Source of the DNA: Bacillota bacterium
GTDB taxonomy: Bacteria > Bacillota > Clostridia > Saccharofermentanales > Fastidiosipilaceae
NCBI GenBank assembly: GCA_023388205.1
Contig: JAEWGS010000040.1
Coordinates: 1-6,026 of the forward strand
Length of the DNA stretch: 6,026 nucleotides
Reading direction: 5' to 3'
The notes below the pieces were generated by a model. That model ran no database searches. It was not told the DNA's origin and worked only from the letters and a program-made list of their open reading frames with translations. Every line of letters starts with the position of its first letter. Positions within the stretch are counted from its first letter, which is position 1. This document shows positions 1 to 4,247 of this stretch, one piece after another. A program made the translations under genes and the position numbers.

Positions 1-39
1 ACCTGATTGGCGTTTCTTGTTACAATGTACTTGGCTCAA
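1..39 (-). CDS. rpoB: 5' end of a gene, probably RNA polymerase beta subunit, cut by the window edge
   Basis: An open frame begins with TTG at 39-37 and runs to the left edge, encoding MSQVHCNKKRQSG (13 codons). An AAGGAG ribosome binding site (minus strand 52-47) lies 7 nt before the TTG, which is ideal spacing. In nearly all bacteria the gene after rplJ-rplL is rpoB, and the intervening terminator and spacer of about 200 nt match that arrangement. The 13 residues are too few to recognise RpoB by sequence, since the extreme N-terminus is poorly conserved, so the name rests on position alone. The start codon sits in the loop of a long stem-loop, described separately. The alternative is an unrelated small or lineage-specific gene. 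Confidence 0.5.
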   Translation of the reverse strand, partial: MSQVHCNKKRQSG

Positions 40-79
40 GGCTTTTCTCCTTTGTTTGTTTTTTCCAAGTAACATTGTA
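21..79 (-). promoter_or_regulatory. Stem-loop enclosing the ribosome binding site and TTG start of the presumed rpoB
   Basis: On the minus-strand RNA, positions 79-65 pair with 34-21. This gives 14 Watson-Crick pairs interrupted by one bulged U (position 72). The loop is 30 nt (64-35), purine-rich, and contains the AAGGAG site (52-47) and the TTG start (39-37). The 3' arm is formed by codons 2 to 7 of the coding sequence. The pairing is read directly from the sequence. A role in rpoB translation control or mRNA processing is inference. Confidence 0.5.
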
Positions 80-190
80 CAGAAGGGCTGTGAGCCTTTT
101 TATTTCACTTTATCTTACAACTCGCCCCAAAAGCGCCTCATATGAGAAAGTTTTAGGCGGCGGAAAGACCCTGTCGACGAGTCAAAACAT

Positions 191-220
191 AAAAACAGAC
201 TCCGCCCGTAGACGGAGTCT
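191..220 (-). terminator. Intrinsic terminator after rplL, probably a partial terminator before rpoB
   Basis: On the minus strand, AGACTCCG (220-213) pairs perfectly with CGGAGTCT (204-197) across an 8-nt loop. One G follows, then five T (195-191), then ATGTTTT. This is a good rho-independent terminator 28 nt after the rplL stop. If the downstream frame is rpoB, it would be expected to stop only part of the transcription, as in E. coli, where most transcripts end between rplL and rpoB so that the stalk proteins outnumber RNA polymerase. That partial action is inference. Confidence 0.8.
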
Positions 221-247
221 TGTGATCGAAAAAAACTTCGAAAGAAA

Positions 248-622
248 TTACTTGATCTCGACTTCTGCACCCGCTTCGGTGAGCTTCTTCGCAATCTCTT
301 CGGCCTCGGCCTTCTCGATGTTCTCCTTGACCTTTGAAGGAGCACCGTCGACCAATTCCTTGGCTTCTTTGAGGCCCAAACCCGTGATCGCACGGATTTC
401 CTTGATGACGTTGATCTTACCTGCACCCGGGTTCTTGAGGAAGACGGTGAATTCCGTCTGCTCTTCAACCGCAGCCGCCGCACCAGCGCCGCCACCGGCC
501 ACAACCGCAGCCGCCGCGCTCACGCCGAATTCTTCTTCCAACGCATGAACCAATTCGTTGAGTTCAATCACGCTGAGCTTCTTGATTTCTTCGATAAAAT
601 TGGTGACCTTCTCGCTCGCCAT
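248..622 (-). CDS. rplL: 50S ribosomal protein L7/L12
   Basis: This is the 124-residue stalk protein, present in several dimers bound to L10, which recruits and activates GTPase factors (EF-G, EF-Tu, IF2) on the large subunit. Residues 1-32 form the helical dimerisation and L10-binding domain. Residues 34-54 are a flexible Ala/Gly-rich hinge. Residues 56-124 are the C-terminal factor-binding domain with its conserved core [20 protein letters not shown] (69-88). Length and domain order are normal. The ATG at 622 has AGGAGG at 636-631, spaced 8 nt, one of the strongest sites in the window, as fits a protein made in several copies per ribosome. It is 105 nt downstream of rplJ in the same operon and is followed by an intrinsic terminator. 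Confidence 0.98.
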   Translation of the reverse strand: MASEKVTNFIEEIKKLSVIELNELVHALEEEFGVSAAAAVVAGGGAGAAAAVEEQTEFTVFLKNPGAGKINVIKEIRAITGLGLKEAKELVDGAPSKVKENIEKAEAEEIAKKLTEAGAEVEIK

Positions 623-642
623 TTTTCTATCCTCCTAAAATT

Positions 643-676
643 GCCTCTTGTGAGGCTCATCTGCCCGATTTTGGGC
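643..676 (-). other. Two small hairpins in the rplJ-rplL spacer
   Basis: Two short inverted repeats lie in the 105-nt spacer. Minus-strand GCCC (676-673) pairs with GGGC (666-663) around a 6-nt loop, and GCCTC (656-652) pairs with GAGGC (647-643) around ACAA. The second ends 7 nt before the rplL ribosome binding site and has no proper T-run after it (only AATTTTA), so it is not a clear terminator. They may stabilise or separate the two cistrons, but that is speculative. Confidence 0.3.
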
Positions 677-727
677 GTTCTTTCAAATCATGCTTGTCAA
701 CGAACTAAAGCTGTTCTTAAAGCGAAC

Positions 728-1405
728 TTAGGCTTCAGTCGTTTCTTCGCTGCTCGCCTCAACAGGCTCTGCTGCAGGGGCCTCTTCAGCCGGGGCTGCA
801 GGCGCTTCGGTTGAAGCAGCGGGCTCTTCTGGCTTGCTCTCTTCAGCTGCAGGAGCCTCAACAGACGCGCTGCCATTGGAAGCCAATTGGCTCGGGGTCT
901 CAACGCCTTCCGCCTCGCACTTTTCAGCAATCGCCTTGGTGACGACAGCCAAACCGCGCATCGGGCCGGACAAAGCACCGACCAACATGGCGTAGAGCAT
1001 ATCCAAATCGGGCACGGTCGCGAGCTGCATCAACTCATTGTGCGCGAGCACACGGCCTTCAGTCGCGCCACCCTTGATTTTAAGGGGTTCAAACTGGTCT
1101 TCAAACTTCTTCAGAATTTTCGCCGGATTCACGGGGTCATTGACGCTAAGCGCAATCGCCGTCGGTCCCACGAAGAGTTCCACCAAATCATCCAAACCGG
1201 CTTCTTTGGCAGCGAGACGACCCAAGGTATTCTTAACGACCTTGTATTCGACATCGCCTTTACGAAGTTCGCTACGCAACTGGGTATCTTGTTCCACCGT
1301 CAAACCACGGTATTCCGCAAGAACCAGCGTCTGCGCAGCCTTGAAAGACTCAGCCAACTGCTTGACCACTTCCTGCTTCTCAGCAAGAATCTTTGCACTG
1401 GGCAT
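728..1405 (-). CDS. rplJ: 50S ribosomal protein L10 with an acidic Ala/Pro/Glu tail
   Basis: L10 (225 residues) anchors the L7/L12 stalk to 23S rRNA next to L11 and represses its own operon by binding the mRNA leader. Residues 1-133 are the globular rRNA-binding domain, with recognisable LVLAEYRGLTVEQ (27-39) and VVKNTLGRLAAKEAG (56-70). Residues 134-166 form the C-terminal helix that binds L12 dimers, with the family pattern ML..AL.GPMRGLAVVTKAIAEK. Most L10 proteins end near here, at about 165-180 residues. This one continues with about 55 residues of low complexity, almost only Ala, Glu, Pro, Ser and Thr from residue 182 on. The ATG at 1405 has AGGAGG at 1418-1413, spaced 7 nt. It is the first gene of the stalk operon, preceded by its own promoter and leader. 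Confidence 0.97.
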   Translation of the reverse strand: MPSAKILAEKQEVVKQLAESFKAAQTLVLAEYRGLTVEQDTQLRSELRKGDVEYKVVKNTLGRLAAKEAGLDDLVELFVGPTAIALSVNDPVNPAKILKKFEDQFEPLKIKGGATEGRVLAHNELMQLATVPDLDMLYAMLVGALSGPMRGLAVVTKAIAEKCEAEGVETPSQLASNGSASVEAPAAEESKPEEPAASTEAPAAPAEEAPAAEPVEASSEETTEA

Positions 1406-1423
1406 GTATCTTCCTCCTTACAT

Positions 1424-1453
1424 AAAAAAACTCTCGTGTCCACGACATGAGAG
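1424..1453 (-). terminator. Attenuator terminator of the L10 leader
   Basis: On the minus strand, CTCTCATGTC (1453-1444) pairs with GACACGAGAG (1440-1431) around a GTG loop, with one A-C mismatch. One T-run of seven (1430-1424) follows. It ends only 5 nt before the rplJ ribosome binding site, so termination here would prevent expression of rplJ-rplL. It is the expected terminator half of a Firmicutes L10-leader attenuator and may also stop read-through from the upstream tlyA transcript. Confidence 0.88.
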
Positions 1454-1538
1454 AACGAATGAAAAGATATGTATTAAATCTATCCTCGTTACCTCGGCAG
1501 GAAATTAAGTCTTAAGACACCTGCTGTCTTGGGCACCC
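1454..1538 (-). promoter_or_regulatory. Ribosomal protein L10 leader RNA
   Basis: The leader contains the conserved L10-binding motif in order: CCAAGACAGCAGGTG (1533-1519), a short hairpin on GTCTTAAGAC (1518-1509), TTAAT (1508-1504), then CCTGCCGAGGT (1501-1491). GCAGG (1524-1520) pairs with CCTGC (1501-1497) to close the element, as in known L10 leaders of Firmicutes. Free L10, probably as the L10-(L12)n complex, is known to bind this element and lower expression of its operon. The terminator at 1453-1424 follows, so control is likely by attenuation of transcription. Recognition is by recalled family consensus, not by a covariance search. Confidence 0.88.
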
Positions 1539-1543
1539 GAAGA

Positions 1544-1571
1544 ATTATAACAAAAGTCCATCTGCTGTCAA
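1544..1571 (-). promoter_or_regulatory. Consensus sigma-A promoter for rplJ-rplL
   Basis: The -35 box TTGACA (1571-1566) and -10 box TATAAT (1549-1544) both match the consensus perfectly and are separated by 16 bp. The predicted transcription start lies around 1538-1536, just before the L10 leader motif, giving a leader of about 130 nt. The -35 box contains the TGA stop codon of the upstream tlyA gene (1570-1568), so coding sequence and promoter share bases. Confidence 0.9.
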
Positions 1572-2476
1572 TCACAAAGTTGCCGCAGCATGGCCCAAAA
1601 ATCCGGGCACAAACTGAGCGGATATTTCTTTTTGAGCACCTTGACCTCTCGATCTGATGCAAGCTCTGGCGCCAAATCGATCGTGTTTTTCGCCGCTTCC
1701 TTAAAATTTACGTTCACATCAAAGCAGCCTATTCTCTCAGCATCAGCGAGCGTCCAATACGAGATAAACTCCATATTTCCATCACCACCCCTGATCGGAG
1801 AAGGTGAAAGCGCCCGCAGCAAAAACCCCTCGTCCTCTAACGCCAACAGGACTTGTTTCAAAATTAGGTAACGATCTTCGGCTTTTTTGATCACGCCACG
1901 GCAGCGCTTAGCGAGCTGAGGGCCACATTCAAATTGCGGCTTAATTAGAAGGACAAAATGCTGCGCTTGAGATTTTTTGAGCGTCGGCACGACTTTGGTC
2001 AAAGAAATAAAAGAAACGTCACAACAGACAAATTGCGCCTGCGCCAATTGATCTTCCGCCAAATCTTGAACCTTCGTTTGTTCATAAAGCGTCACACGCG
2101 CATCCTCACGAAGGCGAGGAATCATGAGATCACGACCCACATCAACCGCAATCACACGTTTCGCCCCAAAGTTCAAGGCGCAATCGGTAAAGCCGCCCGT
2201 CGAAGAGCCAACATCCAACACAACTTGGTCTCGAATCAAATCCTTGATCTCAAACCGCTGCAAAGCGGCCTCTAACTTTAAGCCCGCGCGCGAGGCGTAA
2301 CGCAGCAAAGGCGACGCTTCAGTCCGCAGCTCGTCAATCTGATCTTCACTTAACTCCGCTGAAGCTTTGAACAGCTGATGATCCCCTAAATAGACGCGAC
2401 CTTCTTCAATTAAAGCTTTAGCCTTGGATCGCGAGGGGGCAAGGCCTCTTTGAATCAAAGCGACATCAACACGCAT
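1568..2476 (-). CDS. tlyA: TlyA family rRNA (cytidine-2'-O)-methyltransferase
   Basis: A predicted S-adenosylmethionine-dependent enzyme of 302 residues. Characterised TlyA proteins 2'-O-methylate C1409 of 16S rRNA and, in the longer type, C1920 of 23S rRNA, which affects capreomycin sensitivity. Residues 1-60 are an S4 RNA-binding domain (RVDVALIQRGLAPSRSKAKA). The linker carries YASRAGLKLEAAL (60-72). The FtsJ/RrmJ-like methyltransferase fold shows the SAM motif LDVGSSTGGFTDC (87-99), VDVG (111-114), CDVSFISL (152-159), LLIKPQFE (176-183) and GNMEF (233-237), with K179 a likely catalytic lysine. The S4 domain makes it the longer type. About 55 residues follow GNMEF, longer than the usual family length near 270. 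The ATG at 2476 follows the mannosidase stop by 12 nt. Its ribosome binding site (TAAAGG, 2491-2486) overlaps that stop, suggesting translational coupling. Confidence 0.92.
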   Translation of the reverse strand: MRVDVALIQRGLAPSRSKAKALIEEGRVYLGDHQLFKASAELSEDQIDELRTEASPLLRYASRAGLKLEAALQRFEIKDLIRDQVVLDVGSSTGGFTDCALNFGAKRVIAVDVGRDLMIPRLREDARVTLYEQTKVQDLAEDQLAQAQFVCCDVSFISLTKVVPTLKKSQAQHFVLLIKPQFECGPQLAKRCRGVIKKAEDRYLILKQVLLALEDEGFLLRALSPSPIRGGDGNMEFISYWTLADAERIGCFDVNVNFKEAAKNTIDLAPELASDREVKVLKKKYPLSLCPDFWAMLRQLCD

Positions 2477-2488
2477 ATGGAGCAGCCT

Positions 2489-3973
2489 TTAGAAACAGGC
2501 CATCTCCTCCTCTCCAAGAATCAAGATCTGAAGCAAATAAGCCAAAATTGAGTTGGCCCAAGCAAACCATTCCCTTGTAAACTCCTCCGGACGATCTTTG
2601 TGGAAGCCCTCATGCATATAGCCTGTCCCCGCCTCCGCTCTTGCGAGCATCTCCAAAAGGCGGTTAATTTCATCAGGATCCGTGCTCGTGATCGCCTGAA
2701 TCGTCAAGGAGATACACCAAATATAGTCTTCAGGTGTATGCGGGCTGCCAATACCTGAGGCCGCTTTTCCTTCGTAGTAATAAGGATTCTGAGTTGAAAG
2801 ACAAAAACGACGTGTTCTTAGATAAAGCGGATCGTCCTTTTTACAAATGCCCAAATAAGGCAGCGACAAAAGACTCGGCACATTCGCATCGTCCATCAAG
2901 ACCTGTCCGCCTAAACCGTCGACTTCGTAGGCATAAATTGATTCTCCCGTCGGGGACAAAACCGTCGCATGACGTTTTCTCCCCACTTCAAGATTGTGAG
3001 CCAGCTTCGAAAGACGTGCGCCTAAATCTCGGTAGGCTTCAAGCAGTTCTTTGCTCAGCTTCGAGGCCGCCTGCCCCGCCACTCCCGAACCAGAGGGCAA
3101 AGCCGCGTCCGAAGCACTTGCCGAAACCTCCGCCTGCCGAAGCAGCTTCTCCAATTGTTCAGCGAGTTTCCCCAATTCAAGTTCAGCAAAAAGACAATCC
3201 GGAATGTGATAGCCCAAAACGCAAGCATCGTCACTCGGTCTAAAGCCAGAAAAAATGAGGCCATCATTTGAAACAGGCGCCCCTTTCCCGCCGTGACTCA
3301 GGGTATCTTGACTCGGCACATTCTTGCGAATGAAGTAGTAAGGCGACTGATCTCTTTGGCTCTCTTGCTCTAACGTTGCAACAATTCTCTTGATCGCCTC
3401 AATGAACAGAGGGCTTTGATAAAAACGCTCATCACCCGTCATCGACGTATATGACCGCAAAAGGCGAAGCGGATAAATCAAAGAATCGAGTTCATACTTT
3501 TGTTCCCAAACCCCGGGCTTTTGCGCCGGTTCGTCAAGCTCCCAATGTCGATCATTTTCACTGCGATTAAACGAATTCGCGTAAGGGTCATAACAAATGC
3601 ACTGAAACTGTCTCACGATCAAAGCGAGAATCATCGAAGCCACTTCAGGATAACGTCGCATCCAAGGCATATAGTGGGTCACTTGCGCCGAACTGTCTCT
3701 CAGCCACATCGCCTCAATATCACCCGTGATGACAAACAAGCTCCCATCGTCTTCCAAAAGAGCGGTTGTCTCCAGCGTATTCATAAAAAGATTCGGCAAC
3801 ATGTCCAGTAACACTTCCGGGATGCGGATGTGAGGCGTCTTCACTTCTCCCGCTTTGGCACGCTGGGCGATTTGCTCAATCTCTCTGCGCAGCGTCGCTT
3901 TAAGCGATTCAAAGCGCATCTCGTTCAAAGATAACAACTCTTCCGGTACTGAATATTGTTGAAAAGCATTCAC
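2489..3973 (-). CDS. Glycoside hydrolase family 125, exo-alpha-1,6-mannosidase type
   Basis: GH125 enzymes are metal-independent inverting alpha-mannosidases, characterised on alpha-1,6-linked mannose such as from N-glycans. The 494 residues carry the family motifs in order: EAMWLRDSSAQV (87-98), ANSFN (132-136), EQKYELDSL (157-165), SGFRPSDDA (242-250), DDANVPSLLSLPYLG (361-375), GSPHT (409-413), and MHEGF followed by FTREWFAWAN (453-474). The likely catalytic acid is an Asp of the SDDA motif (248 or 249) and the likely base is E455, by analogy with the clostridial enzyme. No signal peptide is present, so it is predicted cytoplasmic and would act on imported oligosaccharides. A low-complexity Ala/Ser/Gly stretch (281-305) appears inserted after the SDDA region. 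The start is GTG at 3973 with only a weak ribosome binding site. The first in-frame ATG is codon 19, so the start is uncertain. It is the first gene before tlyA. Confidence 0.9.
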   Translation of the reverse strand: MNAFQQYSVPEELLSLNEMRFESLKATLRREIEQIAQRAKAGEVKTPHIRIPEVLLDMLPNLFMNTLETTALLEDDGSLFVITGDIEAMWLRDSSAQVTHYMPWMRRYPEVASMILALIVRQFQCICYDPYANSFNRSENDRHWELDEPAQKPGVWEQKYELDSLIYPLRLLRSYTSMTGDERFYQSPLFIEAIKRIVATLEQESQRDQSPYYFIRKNVPSQDTLSHGGKGAPVSNDGLIFSGFRPSDDACVLGYHIPDCLFAELELGKLAEQLEKLLRQAEVSASASDAALPSGSGVAGQAASKLSKELLEAYRDLGARLSKLAHNLEVGRKRHATVLSPTGESIYAYEVDGLGGQVLMDDANVPSLLSLPYLGICKKDDPLYLRTRRFCLSTQNPYYYEGKAASGIGSPHTPEDYIWCISLTIQAITSTDPDEINRLLEMLARAEAGTGYMHEGFHKDRPEEFTREWFAWANSILAYLLQILILGEEEMACF

Positions 3974-3980
3974 GTCGATT

Positions 3981-4003
3981 CACACTCACTCTCTCAAAGT
4001 GTG
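3981..4003 (-). promoter_or_regulatory. Inverted repeat in the 5' leader of the GH125 gene
   Basis: On the minus strand, CACACT (4003-3998) and AGTGTG (3986-3981) form a 6-bp inverted repeat around an 11-nt centre. It lies between the candidate -10 box and the GTG start and overlaps the probable transcription start. It could be an operator or a small hairpin. No regulator is encoded nearby, so its role is unknown. Confidence 0.3.
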
Positions 4004-4007
4004 TTGT

Positions 4008-4036
4008 ATTTTAGCTGAAAACGAGCTTCTTGAAAT
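4008..4036 (-). promoter_or_regulatory. Candidate promoter for the GH125-tlyA pair
   Basis: A TAAAAT -10 box (4013-4008) matches the consensus at five of six bases and lies 34 bp before the GTG start. The -35 region (around TTTCAA, 4035-4030) is poor. It may be a weak or regulated promoter, or the match may be chance. Confidence 0.3.
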
Positions 4037-4043
4037 TCCGATG

Positions 4044-4071
4044 AAAGCACAGCTCCTAAAAGCACAGCTCC
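4044..4071. repeat. Direct repeat of 13 bp in the divergent intergenic region
   Basis: AAAGCACAGCTCC occurs at 4044-4056 and again at 4059-4071, a period of 15 bp. Both copies are identical. They lie upstream of the GH125 gene and could be regulator sites or replication-slippage products. Confidence 0.7.
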
Positions 4072-4130
4072 GGCGAGGCACGATCCGCCCTCACTTAAGC
4101 CCTTTCTCTGATCTCACTCAAAAGAGGCTT

Positions 4131-4169
4131 ACTTAAGCCGCACACTTAAGCCGCACACCTAAGCTCCTT
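4131..4169. repeat. 13-bp tandem repeat with a CTTAAG core
   Basis: ACTTAAGCCGCAC occurs at 4131-4143 and 4144-4156 as exact tandem copies, followed by a degenerate third copy (ACCTAAGCTCCTT, 4157-4169). A further isolated ACTTAAGCC lies at 4093-4101. The array sits in the divergent intergenic region just upstream of the aminopeptidase promoter area. The function is unknown. Confidence 0.75.
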
Positions 4170-4197
4170 GAATCCGCTAAAATGAGCACGTTATTTT
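4168..4197 (+). promoter_or_regulatory. Weak candidate promoter for the aminopeptidase-MATE pair
   Basis: TTGAAT (4168-4173) and TATTTT (4192-4197) are separated by 18 bp, in an AT-rich stretch about 50 bp before the gene. Each box matches the consensus at only four of six bases. Some promoter is expected here because the upstream gene is divergent, but the exact boxes are uncertain. Confidence 0.3.
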
Positions 4198-4207
4198 ATT
4201 TCAACGC

Positions 4208-4247
4208 GTTCATGTCAGGTCGATGAACGTTCATGTGAGGTCTATGA
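4208..4247 (+). repeat. Tandem duplication of the aminopeptidase translation-start region
   Basis: A 19-nt segment with the pattern GTTCATGT-AGGTC-ATGA occurs at 4208-4226 and 4229-4247 with two mismatches, a period of 21 nt. Each copy carries an AGG ribosome-binding element and an ATG. The duplication keeps the reading frame, so the first ATG (4223) is in frame with those of the second copy (4244, 4247). In the RNA, CGTTCAT (4207-4213) can pair with ATGAACG (4223-4229), which would bury the first ATG in a 7-bp hairpin. Confidence 0.75.

Noticed and set aside
137..146. CTCATATGAG perfect palindrome
   Set aside because: A single 10-bp palindrome in a non-coding stretch with no second copy or promoter context is expected by chance often enough to ignore.
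150..177. Possible rpoB promoter (TCGACA, 16 bp, TAAAAC, minus strand)
   Set aside because: The -10 box is poor and no supporting element is visible; too weak to list as a feature.
75..548. Plus-strand open frame of 157 codons opposite rplL
   Set aside because: Its Ala/Pro/Ser-rich end merely mirrors the L12 hinge codons, and its start falls inside the stem-loop and terminator region of the other strand.
887..1450. Plus-strand open frame of 187 codons across rplJ
   Set aside because: It lies opposite the well-supported L10 gene and runs through its ribosome binding site and attenuator hairpin; the protein resembles no family.
1521..1569. CTGCTGTC repeated at 1521-1528 and 1562-1569
   Set aside because: One copy belongs to the L10-binding motif and the other to the -35 box and stop codon; each is explained by its own function, so the 8-nt match is probably chance.
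2734..3243. Plus-strand open frame of 169 codons opposite the GH125 gene
   Set aside because: The sense strand carries all GH125 motifs; the antisense product is Pro/Arg-rich with no domain signature.
3974..4222. Possible attachment site, CRISPR fragment or mobile-element end in the divergent region
   Set aside because: The repeats are too short and too close together for a CRISPR array, and there is no terminal inverted repeat, integrase, transposase or tRNA nearby.
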